Assembly: GCF_013376455.1 (NCBI RefSeq)
Contig: NZ_CP045504.1
Span: 2,935,001-2,999,000, forward strand
DNA: 64,000 nucleotides
DNA from: Desulfolutivibrio sulfodismutans DSM 3696
Lineage (GTDB): Bacteria > Desulfobacterota > Desulfovibrionia > Desulfovibrionales > Desulfovibrionaceae
Reading direction: 5' to 3'
Position numbers and translations under genes: made by a program. This document shows positions 34,976 through 43,540 of the stretch, piece by piece. Position 1 is the stretch's first letter; the number at the start of each line of letters is the position of its first letter. The notes beneath the pieces are model-generated. The model saw only the letters and a list, made by a program, of their open reading frames with translations, did no database searches and had not been told where the DNA came from.

Positions 34976-36391
34976 TCACGGCGGCGTCGGTTTCGTCCCC
35001 GCGACGGCCCCGGGGCGTGTCCGGGGCATGGCGAAGCGCCGCCAATCCTTGAATTGATAAACGTACAGCATGGCCGTGGCCTGTATGGCCTGGGAGGCCA
35101 GCATGGCCATCCAGACCCCTTCCGCCCGCCCCAGGACCATGTGCCCCAGGACAAGCGCCAGGGGCAGCCGCACCAGCCAGATGGAGGGACCGGTGACGGC
35201 CATATTGTACAGGGTGGCCCCGGCCCCGGCCAGCGCCCCGATGAGGATAAGGCCGGAAACCGTGAAGGGAATGGCCAGGATGTTGTACCGAAGGTAGGAG
35301 GCGGCCTGGAGTCGGACCTCCTCCTCTTGCGTCAAAATCCCGGCGGCCTGGTCCAGAACGGGCCACAGGGCCGCCCCGAGGAGCACGGCCAAAAGCGTGC
35401 CCAAAAGGGCCACCCGGTAGCCCGTTCGTTTGGCCTCATCCGGCCTGTCCGCACCCAGGGAGTGGCCGACCAGGATTCCGGCCGTGAAATTGAAGGCCAT
35501 GGGCGGCAGAAACAGAATCGATTCGATGCGCACCCCTACGGCCATTCCGGCCAGGGCCTCCACGCTGCCCACGGGCAGGGAGGCGGTGATGCCGTAAAGC
35601 ACCAGGTATCCCGAGTGCCAGACGATCTGCATGAGCCCCGAGGGCCAGGCCACCTTGAACAGATAGGGAAACCCCCGCCGCATCCAGCGCCAGGGGGGGA
35701 TCGCCGACAGGGACAAAAAACCCTCGCGCCGAAGCAGCAGCAGGTTGAAGGCCAATCCGGCGCACAGCGAAACAAACGTGCTGATGGCCAGTCCCTTGTA
35801 GCCCATGTCCGGCAGGCCCCACAGCCCGAGTCCCAGGCCGAAATCCCCGATCACATTGACTACCGCCGCCAGCCCCCAGCCCACCAGGGGGGCCATGACC
35901 TGCTTTTTGGCCCGAAACACGGCGTTGCTGATGATGAAGAGGTAGTGGATGGGCAAAAGCAGCAGGAAAACGTCCAGGATGTAGCCGAAAGGTTCGTGCA
36001 TGGCGGCGGGCACGCGCAGCAGCGAGACGAACAGGTCGCGGGTGGCCAGCCCGAAAACGAGGATCGCCAGGGACATGGTCCCTCCGGCCAGAAGCGACAG
36101 CCCCACGTAGCGCATGGCCCGGGCCGTACGCCCGGCGCCCAGGGATTGGCTTACGGCGGCCACGGCGCCGTTGGCCACGGCCGTGGCCAGGACCATGAAA
36201 AAGAACATGGCCTGGGTGAGCATTCCCATGGAGGCCTGCACCTCGCGCCCGAGAAGCCCGGCGACATACACGTCTGCAAGTCCGATGAGGAAATACAGGA
36301 ACATGGTCAGGATCTGGGGCCAGGCCAGACGCCAGATGGAAGCGAAACCGACGGCGCGGGGGCCGGTCGCGGAGGTGGTGGAGGTGCGCAT
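34976..36391 (-). CDS. MATE family efflux transporter
   Basis: A membrane exporter of about 471 residues with around twelve helices. The N-terminal start of the fold (LAWPQILTMFLYFLIGLADVYVAG) has the typical MATE aspartate, and an SQSLGAGR loop is present. The second half contains GILVGHSLGA, the repeat of the first half. Such proteins extrude cationic drugs or metabolites in exchange for Na+ or H+. The ATG at 36391 follows a CCGGAACC sequence, and a longer frame to 36448 is possible. The gene is divergent from the ercA-like gene with 175 bases between, where a palindrome occurs. Confidence 0.88.
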   Translation of the reverse strand: MRTSTTSATGPRAVGFASIWRLAWPQILTMFLYFLIGLADVYVAGLLGREVQASMGMLTQAMFFFMVLATAVANGAVAAVSQSLGAGRTARAMRYVGLSLLAGGTMSLAILVFGLATRDLFVSLLRVPAAMHEPFGYILDVFLLLLPIHYLFIISNAVFRAKKQVMAPLVGWGLAAVVNVIGDFGLGLGLWGLPDMGYKGLAISTFVSLCAGLAFNLLLLRREGFLSLSAIPPWRWMRRGFPYLFKVAWPSGLMQIVWHSGYLVLYGITASLPVGSVEALAGMAVGVRIESILFLPPMAFNFTAGILVGHSLGADRPDEAKRTGYRVALLGTLLAVLLGAALWPVLDQAAGILTQEEEVRLQAASYLRYNILAIPFTVSGLILIGALAGAGATLYNMAVTGPSIWLVRLPLALVLGHMVLGRAEGVWMAMLASQAIQATAMLYVYQFKDWRRFAMPRTRPGAVAGTKPTPP

Positions 36392-36507
36392 GTTGTGGTT
36401 CCGGCCAAAGCCCTTACGGAAGGCGAACCGTGTGGTCAAGGAACCCATGGCCGCACCAGTGGAAAATTCGCGTGGTATTGATGTTCCCGCTGCATGAGGC
36501 TATGCAA

Positions 36508-36521
36508 GATAATACATTATC
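36508..36521. promoter_or_regulatory. Palindrome between divergent MATE and ercA-like genes
   Basis: GATAAT-AC-ATTATC is a perfect 6+2+6 palindrome in the divergent intergenic space, about 46 bases upstream of the ercA-like start. A second short hairpin (GCAT/ATGC) lies just before. It may be an operator overlapping promoters for one or both genes. Confidence 0.4.
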
Positions 36522-36566
36522 GTGATTGCGCCAGAGGTCTCGGCCATCTTTGAGGGGAAAGCGTCC

Positions 36567-37736
36567 ATGCCGGAACATGCGTTGTCGAGGGAATGGAAAT
36601 TCGTGGCCCCGGAGATCGTGTTCGGGCCGGGCTGTCTGGCCAGGGCCGGACGCTTTGCCGCGAACCTGGGCATGGAGCGGGCGCTTCTGGTCACCGACCC
36701 CGGGGTGGCGGCCGCCGGGTGGGCCGGAAAGGCCAGGGACAGCTTGGCCCAGGCCGGGGTGGCCGTCGAGGTTTTCGACCAGGTGACCCCCAATCCCCGG
36801 GACCATGAGGTCATGCGGGGGGCGGCGTTTTATCGGGAGCGCGGCTGCGACGGCATTGTGGCCGTGGGCGGCGGAAGCCCCATGGACTGCGCCAAGGGCA
36901 TCGGGCTGGTGGCCGAATCCGGCCGCCATGTGCTGGAATTCGAGGGCGTGGACCGGGTGGACGCGCCGAGCCCGCCCCTTTTGTGCGTACCCACCACGGC
37001 CGGGAGTTCGGCCGACGTCTCACAGTTCGCCATCATTCTGGACACCGCGCGCGGGGTCAAGATCGCCATCGTGTCCAAGGCCGTGGTTCCGGACGTGGCC
37101 CTGGTGGACCCGGCCGCCACCGTCACCATGGACCCCGGGCTGACCGTGAACACCGGGCTCGACGCCCTGACCCACGCCATGGAGGCCTACGTCTCCAACG
37201 CCCACCAGCCCCTGGCCGACCACCTGGCCCTGGAGGCCGTGCGCCTGGCGGCGGCAAACCTGGAGCGCGTCCGGGACTGTCCCGGCGACCTCCTGGCCCG
37301 GGAGCGCATGATGCTCGGCAGCATGTACGCCGGGCTGGCCTTCTCCAACGCCATCCTGGGCGCAGTTCACGCCATGGCCCATGCCCTGGGCGGGCTTTTG
37401 GACCTGCCCCACGGTCTGTGCAACGCCATCCTGCTCGACCATGTGGTTGCTGCGAATTTTTCGTCCGCCCCGGGGCGGTACATGGCCCTGGGGCGGGCCA
37501 TGGGGGCGGCCATCCCCGGGGACGCCCCGGCGGACGAGGCCCGGGAGCTGGTGGTGTCGGCCCTGCGCGGCTTCAAGGCCCGGCTGGGGGCGGTGGTGTC
37601 CCTGGGCGAACTCGGCGTCACCCGGGCGCATCTTCCCGAACTGGCCCGGGCGGCTGCCGCCGACCCCTGCCTGGCCACAAACCCACGGTCCTTGGGCGTT
37701 TCGGACATTGCGGCCATCTATGAACAAGCGCTTTGA
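36567..37736 (+). CDS. ercA: Iron-containing alcohol dehydrogenase, ErcA-like
   Basis: A 389-residue group III alcohol dehydrogenase. The coenzyme motif VAVGGGSPMDCAKGI, the CVPTTAGSSADVSQFAII segment and the metal ligands in TGLDALTHAMEAYVSNAH and HAMAHALGGLLDLPHG are intact. The sequence FEGVDRV and the neighbouring sensor protein match the ErcA subgroup, regulatory alcohol dehydrogenases of ethanol response. GAGGGG precedes the ATG at 36567. Its end overlaps the start of the PAS/GGDEF/EAL gene by 17 bases, so the two products are coupled. A purely catabolic role remains possible. Confidence 0.85.
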   Translation: MPEHALSREWKFVAPEIVFGPGCLARAGRFAANLGMERALLVTDPGVAAAGWAGKARDSLAQAGVAVEVFDQVTPNPRDHEVMRGAAFYRERGCDGIVAVGGGSPMDCAKGIGLVAESGRHVLEFEGVDRVDAPSPPLLCVPTTAGSSADVSQFAIILDTARGVKIAIVSKAVVPDVALVDPAATVTMDPGLTVNTGLDALTHAMEAYVSNAHQPLADHLALEAVRLAAANLERVRDCPGDLLARERMMLGSMYAGLAFSNAILGAVHAMAHALGGLLDLPHGLCNAILLDHVVAANFSSAPGRYMALGRAMGAAIPGDAPADEARELVVSALRGFKARLGAVVSLGELGVTRAHLPELARAAAADPCLATNPRSLGVSDIAAIYEQAL

Positions 37737-40446
37737 GGGGGATGCCCCCCTGACCCTCCGCGACGAACTGATCGGGCTTGGCGAGCGGTCCTCGCGCAAA
37801 AGTTTTTATCCGGAGCTCAAAAAACGCCTGGGAGAGTTGGAACGGACCAGCCTCCTGCTGGATCAGGCCCCGGACGCCGTCCTGCTTATGGCCTGGGAGA
37901 GGTTGTCCATCCTGGAGGCCAACGCCGCCGCCCTGCGCCTGCTCGGGAAGTCGCGGGACGAGGTGGTCGGCGAAAGCGCCCTGGTTTTTTTCCCCATGCT
38001 TGAGAAGGTCGTGGCCAAGGATGCGGTTCCAGGGCGCGAGGCCCTGCATCTGGCCGAGATGATCGCCGCCGATGGCGCGGTCTTCGAGATCTCCCTGTCC
38101 CGGCAGACGGTCAATGGGCGGCTCTACGGCATGCTCATGGCCCGCGACGTCACCCAGCGCACCCGCATGCAGGAGGAGCTCAACCAGCGGGTGAGCGAAT
38201 TGACGCTCCTCAACGAGGTCGGTTTCCGCCTGGCCTCGTCATCCACCGTGGACGCGGCCATAAAAAATATCGTGGAGTCCATCGAACGGGCCATCCAGAC
38301 GGATATGATCCTTTTTTTTCTCAAGGAAGGGGGACGTCTGATCCTGCGGGCCCACAAATCGCACGATCCCGATTTCGACATCAAGGCCTTCAGCGACCAT
38401 GTGGTGGACCACTGCCTGTGCGGGTCGGCTGCGGCCAACGGCATGGCCCTGTACTCCGGCGATATCGACGCCGATCCCCTGTGCTCCCGGCCGGAGTGCA
38501 AACGCGCGGGCATCCGGTCCGCAGCGGTCCTGCCCTTGCGGCTTTTCGGGGAGGTGCGGGGGGTCATCGCCCTGGGGTCGATAACACCCCGCGATTTCCA
38601 GGTGCATGGCCCGCTTCTTGAGTCCCTGGCGGCCATTCTGTTCACCGGCCTGCAAAACGCCACCCTCTATCAGGAAGCCCGGGCTCATGTGGAGGAGTTG
38701 GGCAACACGGTGCGTTCCCTGCTTGAGGCCGAGCAGGCCCTCAAGATCTCGGAGAGTCGCCTCAAGTTGGCCCTGGAGGCCGCCAACGAGGGGTTGTGGG
38801 ACTGGAACGTGGCCTCTGGAGAGGTCTATTTCAGCCCCGGATATTACCGCATGCTCGGGTTTGAACCCGAGGCCGTCGCCTCCACTGTCGAAGGCTGGAT
38901 GGGCCTGATTCATCCCCACGACGTGGAGCTGGTCAAGCGCCTGGAGGTGGAGCACCTTGGCCGCCACAAGGAAAAGTACGAATTCGAATTTCGCATGCGC
39001 GACGGTTCCGGGGACTGGCGCTGGATTTTGTCCAAAGGAAAGGTGGTGGAGCGCGACAGGCAGGGGAACGCCCTGCGCGTGGTGGGCACCCACTCGGACA
39101 TAACGGCCCGCAAGGAGATGGAGGGCCGCCTGCGGCACATGGCCCTGCACGACGCCCTCACCGGGTTGGCCAACCGGACCCTGTGCCTGGAACGCATTGA
39201 ACGGGCCGTGGCCCGGGCCAAGCGGCATGAAGAGTCCAAGTTTGCCGTGCTTTTTATCGATCTGGACCGCTTCAAGGTCATCAACGACAGCCTGGGGCAT
39301 CTCTTCGGCGACCAGGTGATCATCCAGATCGGCAACCGCATCAAAAACTGCGTGCGCGAGGCCGACACCGTGGCCCGGCTCGGCGGCGACGAGTTCCTGG
39401 TGGTCCTGGAGGAGCTGGAATCGGGGCGGTTTCCGGTGCAGGCCATCAAACGCATCCGGCAGGCCATCTGCGAGCCCATCATCTGGGAGGGGCGGGCCAT
39501 CCAGGTCACGGCCAGCATCGGGGCCGAACTGTGGGCAGGGCTTCGGGCCGACGCCCAGGAGGTCATCCGCAACGCCGACCTGGCCATGCACTGGGCCAAG
39601 GCCAAAGGCCGCAACCGGTTCAAGGTCTTCACCGAACGCCTGTTCCGGCATGCCGTGACCCGCATGACCCTGGAGCGGGACATGGACCATGGGCTGGCCA
39701 GCGGCGAATTTTTCCTGGTCTTCCAGCCTATCGTGGAACTGGGGGCGGACGGCGGGAAGGATCGCATCCGGGGCCTTGAGGCGCTCATGCGCTGGCGGCA
39801 TCCCGAGCGCGGCCTCATCTCCCCCTCGGAGTTCATCCCCATTGCCGAGGAGACGGGGAAAATCCGGGAATTGACCAGCCTGGCCCTGACCCTGGCCTGC
39901 CGCACCCTGGCTGGCTGGCGGTCCCGGCTGCCTGCGGCGGCGGACCTGTACATGGCCGTCAACGTCTCGGCCAAGGATCTGTTGCGCTCGGACCTGGCCT
40001 CCGTGGTGCGGCACGCCCTGGAGACCTTCGTCCTGCCGCCGGATCGGTTGCGTCTGGAGGTCACCGAGACCGCCGTCATGCAGGTCGGGGGGGCGAGCCT
40101 GGCCTTTTTGGGAGAGTTGACGGCTCAGGGGGTGCGCCTGTCCCTGGACGATTTCGGCACGGGGTATTCCAGCATGAGCCATTTAAGCCGCCTGCCCGTG
40201 GACATCCTGAAAATCGACCTGGGCTTCGTGCGCATGATGGACCATGGCCCGCGCCATCTGGAGATCGTCAAGACCATCGTGGATCTGGCCCACAACCTGG
40301 GCATGCGCGTGGTGGCCGAGGGTGTGGAGCATCCCCGCCAGCGGGAAACCCTGTTCCGGCTCGGGTGCGAATACTGCCAGGGCTATCTCTTCGCCCGGCC
40401 GATGCCCGCAGACGACATGGAGGCCCTTTTGGCCGCCCGTCTGTGA
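37720..40446 (+). CDS. PAS-GAF-PAS-GGDEF-EAL sensor for cyclic di-GMP turnover
   Basis: A 908-residue soluble signalling protein. Order: PAS (about 45-150), GAF (about 165-320), PAS/PAC (about 345-465), GGDEF (about 475-635, motif RLGGDEF intact), and EAL (about 650-905). The EAL motif is GLEALMRWRHPE, with metal/catalytic segments LRLEVTETAVMQ, LDDFGTGYSS and VDILKID. Both catalytic motifs are intact, so net synthesis or hydrolysis cannot be decided. The ATG at 37720 lies inside the end of the ercA-like gene, implying that alcohol or redox sensing is coupled to c-di-GMP. Confidence 0.9.
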   Translation: MNKRFEGDAPLTLRDELIGLGERSSRKSFYPELKKRLGELERTSLLLDQAPDAVLLMAWERLSILEANAAALRLLGKSRDEVVGESALVFFPMLEKVVAKDAVPGREALHLAEMIAADGAVFEISLSRQTVNGRLYGMLMARDVTQRTRMQEELNQRVSELTLLNEVGFRLASSSTVDAAIKNIVESIERAIQTDMILFFLKEGGRLILRAHKSHDPDFDIKAFSDHVVDHCLCGSAAANGMALYSGDIDADPLCSRPECKRAGIRSAAVLPLRLFGEVRGVIALGSITPRDFQVHGPLLESLAAILFTGLQNATLYQEARAHVEELGNTVRSLLEAEQALKISESRLKLALEAANEGLWDWNVASGEVYFSPGYYRMLGFEPEAVASTVEGWMGLIHPHDVELVKRLEVEHLGRHKEKYEFEFRMRDGSGDWRWILSKGKVVERDRQGNALRVVGTHSDITARKEMEGRLRHMALHDALTGLANRTLCLERIERAVARAKRHEESKFAVLFIDLDRFKVINDSLGHLFGDQVIIQIGNRIKNCVREADTVARLGGDEFLVVLEELESGRFPVQAIKRIRQAICEPIIWEGRAIQVTASIGAELWAGLRADAQEVIRNADLAMHWAKAKGRNRFKVFTERLFRHAVTRMTLERDMDHGLASGEFFLVFQPIVELGADGGKDRIRGLEALMRWRHPERGLISPSEFIPIAEETGKIRELTSLALTLACRTLAGWRSRLPAAADLYMAVNVSAKDLLRSDLASVVRHALETFVLPPDRLRLEVTETAVMQVGGASLAFLGELTAQGVRLSLDDFGTGYSSMSHLSRLPVDILKIDLGFVRMMDHGPRHLEIVKTIVDLAHNLGMRVVAEGVEHPRQRETLFRLGCEYCQGYLFARPMPADDMEALLAARL

Positions 40447-40520
40447 CCGGGACGCGCCGCCCCGGCCCGATTGCCTTTCCCCTGCCCCGTGGATAGTCTG
40501 CCCGAAAAAAGGAACCCCCC

Positions 40521-41681
40521 ATGAGATATTTCGTCGCCGGGCTGTGTCTGATGGCGGCCTTGGCCGCCTGTTCGCCAACCTCGCCGGTCCAGCCTGCGGA
40601 CACGCCCCCTGACGTCCCGCGCACGGCCGCCGTTCCAGCGCCCGCGCCGTCCGACGATCAGCGGCCCTGGCATGTCCGGCTGTCTCCGGCCACCCAGTCC
40701 ATCGCCTCCTACGAATCCATGCGCCCGGCCATCCGGGCCAGCCTGACCCATCTGGCCGGAAAGCCCGAATCTGGCACGGCCATGGTCGTGGGCGACGTGG
40801 CCCTGACCTACGGCCAGCTCAAGACCACCCTGGAGCGTCTGGACTCGCTTCTGCCCGAGCTGGACCGGGATCCGACCCGGCTGGCCGAGCATTTCGCCTG
40901 GGTCACCGCCGACGAGCAGGCCCTTTTGACCGGCTACTACGAACCCTGGCTGGAGGCCTCGCTGACCCCGCATCCGAACTATCCCCATCCCCTCTACAGC
41001 AGCCCCGGAAAGGGGCGAAAGCCTTCCCGGGCGGCCATCGACTTCGAAGGCGCGCTTCGGGGCAAAGGCTATGAACTGGCCTGGGCCAAGAGCCTGATCG
41101 ACGTCTTTTTCCTCCAGGTGCAGGGCTCGGGTCGGCTGCTTCTGCCCGACGGATCCACGAAAAACGTGGTCTACGGCGGCTCCAACGGCCACAAATACGT
41201 GGCCGTGGGCCGGGTGTTGGTGGAGCGCGGGGACATCGCCGAGGAAGAAAAAAGCATGCAGCGCATCCGCCGCTTCTTTGAGGAGCATCCGGACAAGGTC
41301 CAGGAGGTGCTGTCCAAAAATCCCAGCTACATCTTTTTCAAGCTGGCCGAAAAGGGCCCCGTGGGCGGCATGGGCGTGGTGCTGACCCCGTACGTCAGCG
41401 CGGCCACGGACCCGTCGTTTCTACCCTACGGCGCGCTTTTGGCCGTGGACGCCATGCTGCCCGGCTTTCCCGAGGGATCGGCCCCCGAGCGCTTTACCGG
41501 GTTGCTTCTGGCCCAGGACACGGGCTGCATGAAGGGGCATCATGTGGATCTTTTTTGCGGCGCGGGCCACAAGGCCGCCTTCCAGGCCGGGCATATGAAG
41601 GACACCGCCGCCATCCGGGTGCTGGTGGCCCGGGAGGCCCTGACCCCCGGCCAGGCCGCAACCCTTGGAGCCAGGCCATGA
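40521..41681 (+). CDS. mltA: Membrane-bound lytic murein transglycosylase A
   Basis: A 386-residue lipoprotein. The signal peptide ends in a lipobox at LAAC (Cys17), followed by a proline-rich linker. The MltA domain has LLTGYYEPWLEASLT and VFFLQVQGSGRLLLPDG, and the C-terminal 3D domain holds the catalytic aspartate region LAQDTGCMKGHHVDLFCG. It cleaves the glycan strands of peptidoglycan at the outer-membrane inner face. It overlaps the next gene by ATGA. The start is supported by GGAACCCCCC near the ATG. Confidence 0.93.
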   Translation: MRYFVAGLCLMAALAACSPTSPVQPADTPPDVPRTAAVPAPAPSDDQRPWHVRLSPATQSIASYESMRPAIRASLTHLAGKPESGTAMVVGDVALTYGQLKTTLERLDSLLPELDRDPTRLAEHFAWVTADEQALLTGYYEPWLEASLTPHPNYPHPLYSSPGKGRKPSRAAIDFEGALRGKGYELAWAKSLIDVFFLQVQGSGRLLLPDGSTKNVVYGGSNGHKYVAVGRVLVERGDIAEEEKSMQRIRRFFEEHPDKVQEVLSKNPSYIFFKLAEKGPVGGMGVVLTPYVSAATDPSFLPYGALLAVDAMLPGFPEGSAPERFTGLLLAQDTGCMKGHHVDLFCGAGHKAAFQAGHMKDTAAIRVLVAREALTPGQAATLGARP

Positions 41682-42097
41682 ACTCCGACATTTTCGCCTA
41701 CCTGGACGCCTGGACCCATGACCCGCGCCGGGTCAAACCCCTGTTCGCGGCCTTGGCCACGGCCATGGCCGGGTGCGGCGCGGCCTTGGAGCTGGTGGTG
41801 CGCCAGGGGATCACCACCAGCCTGCGGGCCTCGTTCCCCGGGCCGCAGGCCGGACCCCGGCCCCTGTTCGCCCTGGCCGACGTGGTGGAAGACCCCCAGG
41901 GGCGTTTTTTGTCCGTGTGCTTCTACGATGACGAGGTGAGCGATCCGGAAGAACTCGGCCAGTCCGTGCCCCGGGGCCTTTTAAACGAAGACGCCCGCTG
42001 CTTCGACATCGAGGCGCCGGACCCGGAGGTCCTGCCCTATCTCGCGGCCCGTCTGGCCGAGGCGGCAGACGCCTGGACGCAAAAAAAGCGGCCGTGA
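41678..42097 (+). CDS. Conserved hypothetical protein after mltA
   Basis: A 139-residue cytoplasmic protein with no signal peptide or membrane helix. Segments FAYLDAWTHDP, LRASFPG and LFALADVVEDPQGRFLSVCFYDD suggest a small alpha/beta protein, perhaps a nucleotide or metabolite binding domain, but no family is recognised. It starts in the stop codon of mltA (ATGA), with GGAGCC as ribosome binding site. Its 3' end overlaps a hairpin that terminates transcription from the opposite strand. Confidence 0.8.
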   Translation: MNSDIFAYLDAWTHDPRRVKPLFAALATAMAGCGAALELVVRQGITTSLRASFPGPQAGPRPLFALADVVEDPQGRFLSVCFYDDEVSDPEELGQSVPRGLLNEDARCFDIEAPDPEVLPYLAARLAEAADAWTQKKRP

Positions 42098-42106
42098 TGC
42101 CGCTTT
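42081..42106 (-). terminator. Intrinsic terminator for minus-strand gene 42171-42449
   Basis: Perfect 8-base arms AAAGCGGC and GCCGCTTT enclose a 6-base loop. Read on the minus strand the stem is followed by a run of T (the plus-strand A-run at 42081-42087). This is the classic rho-independent form. It overlaps the last codons of the plus-strand gene ending at 42097. Confidence 0.7.
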
Positions 42107-42170
42107 GTTGGGGATACAAATCCCTTGGCCCGGGCGGGCCATTTTCGAGGAGGGCGCCTTCGGGGCGTCC

Positions 42171-42449
42171 CTAGAAGCGAGCCGTGCCGAATCGGGTGTC
42201 CGATACGGACCTTTCCGTCCGCTTGGGCAGGGGAAGCCGCGCCGCCAAATCCGGCACGGGGCTGATCCCCCGGAATTCCTCTTCCCGGGGCTTGAGGGGC
42301 TTGGGGTCGAAGGATTGGGCGGCATGGGCCGAATCCCGGCCCAATAATTCCCGGATCGTCGACTCTCCCCCCACGCTCCATTCGCCGCCTTTGACGCACA
42401 ACGCGGCGAAAAGTCCCGCGAAAAGGAAGAACTTCAGGGAGTAACTCAT
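42171..42449 (-). CDS. Small exported or membrane-anchored hypothetical protein
   Basis: A 92-residue protein with an N-terminal hydrophobic helix (LKFFLFAGLFAALCVKGG) that may be a signal anchor, followed by a polar, low-complexity C-terminal part (about 70 residues). AAGGAGAAGG precedes the ATG at 42449. An upstream in-frame extension to 42626 has no support. It lies after hflC on the same strand but 240 bases away, and ends at an intrinsic terminator. No known family is recognised. Confidence 0.7.
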   Translation of the reverse strand: MSYSLKFFLFAGLFAALCVKGGEWSVGGESTIRELLGRDSAHAAQSFDPKPLKPREEEFRGISPVPDLAARLPLPKRTERSVSDTRFGTARF

Positions 42450-42690
42450 CCTGCCTTCTCCTTGTTGTGAGCCGTTTCGCCGCAGGAGGCCGAGGTGTAA
42501 CGCGGCGCGGGTGGCGTGAGAATCCTTCTCACCGCACTCTCCCGCTGGGCCTAAACGGATTCCGGGGCTTTGGCAACCCCGGCCATGTGAATTTTTGTTT
42601 ATGTTTTCAAGGCCGACCGGGGCCATGGGGAGCGCGTCGGTCGGCGCAGCGGCCCGGTCCCGGCGAGACGAAAGGAACCGGGCCCCGGAC

Positions 42691-43539
42691 TCAGCGCATG
42701 TATTTGAGAAACTCTCCCGACGGGGTCAGGATCATCCGGGTGTTTTCCGCTGTCGCGGCCCGATAGGCCTCCAGGCTGCGCACAAAGGAATAAAACGCCG
42801 GGGCGCCCTTGAGGGCATCGGCAAAGATCCCGGCGGCCTCGGCGTCGCCCTCGCCGCGCAGCACGTCGGCCTTGCGCTGGGCCTCGGCCACGATCACCGT
42901 ACGCTCCCGGTCGGCGGCGGACTTGATCTTGTCCATCTCCTCCTGGCCTTCGGAGCGGTACAGCTTGGCCTCGCGGATGCGCTCGGAGCGCATCCGGTTG
43001 AAGATGGCCTGCTCGTTCTGGGGCGGCAGGTCCGTGCGTTTGATGCGCACGTCCACCACCTCCAGGCCGTAGGGGGACAGCAGCTCGTTGGTCTTGGCCG
43101 TGACCAGGGCCATGATCTCCGGGCGCTTTTCCGAGACCAGCTCGTGCAGCGTGAACCGTCCGAGCACCACGCGCAGTTCGGCGTAGATGATGTCTTCAAG
43201 CCGGGCCTGGGCCCGTTGCTGGGTGCGCAGAGTGCGGTAGAACTGGAGCGGATCCGTGATCCGCCACCGGGAATAGTTGTCCACGACCATGGTCTTTTTG
43301 TCCTTGGTCAGGATCTCGGCGGCCTTGGTGCCGTAATCGAGGATGCGCGCATCGAAAAAAAGCGCGTTTTGCACGAAGGGCAGCTTGAAATGCAGTCCCG
43401 GTTCCTTGGTGTCGCCCACGGGTTTGCCCAGTTGCAGCACAATGGCCCGCTCGGTCTCGTCCACGACAAACATGCTTTGGCTTATGCCCACAACCGCGAC
43501 CACGGCCACGACGATCAGGATGATGGAGGTTTTGCCCAT
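42691..43539 (-). CDS. hflC: HflC, SPFH-domain modulator of FtsH
   Basis: A 282-residue SPFH (band 7) protein with one N-terminal membrane helix (residues about 4-23) and the domain in the periplasm. Markers are SMFVVDETERAIVLQLGKPV, the central FDARILDYGTKAAEILTKDK segment, and IKRTDLPPQNEQAIFNRMRSER in the coiled region. HflC forms a complex with HflK that encloses the FtsH protease and modulates membrane-protein turnover. It begins 1 base after hflK's stop on the same strand, so the pair is an operon. Confidence 0.95.
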   Translation of the reverse strand: MGKTSIILIVVAVVAVVGISQSMFVVDETERAIVLQLGKPVGDTKEPGLHFKLPFVQNALFFDARILDYGTKAAEILTKDKKTMVVDNYSRWRITDPLQFYRTLRTQQRAQARLEDIIYAELRVVLGRFTLHELVSEKRPEIMALVTAKTNELLSPYGLEVVDVRIKRTDLPPQNEQAIFNRMRSERIREAKLYRSEGQEEMDKIKSAADRERTVIVAEAQRKADVLRGEGDAEAAGIFADALKGAPAFYSFVRSLEAYRAATAENTRMILTPSGEFLKYMR

Positions 43540-43540
43540 A

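Noticed and set aside
34166-36481. A 771-codon plus-strand frame opposite the MATE and DUF2156-like genes
   Set aside because: It is antisense to two clearly recognisable genes, is very rich in Gly, Gln, His and Pro, and has no domain. High-GC DNA commonly gives such shadow frames.
38239-40182. A 647-codon minus-strand frame opposite the PAS/GGDEF/EAL gene
   Set aside because: The plus-strand protein has intact GGDEF and EAL motifs. The antisense product is low-complexity with no domain.
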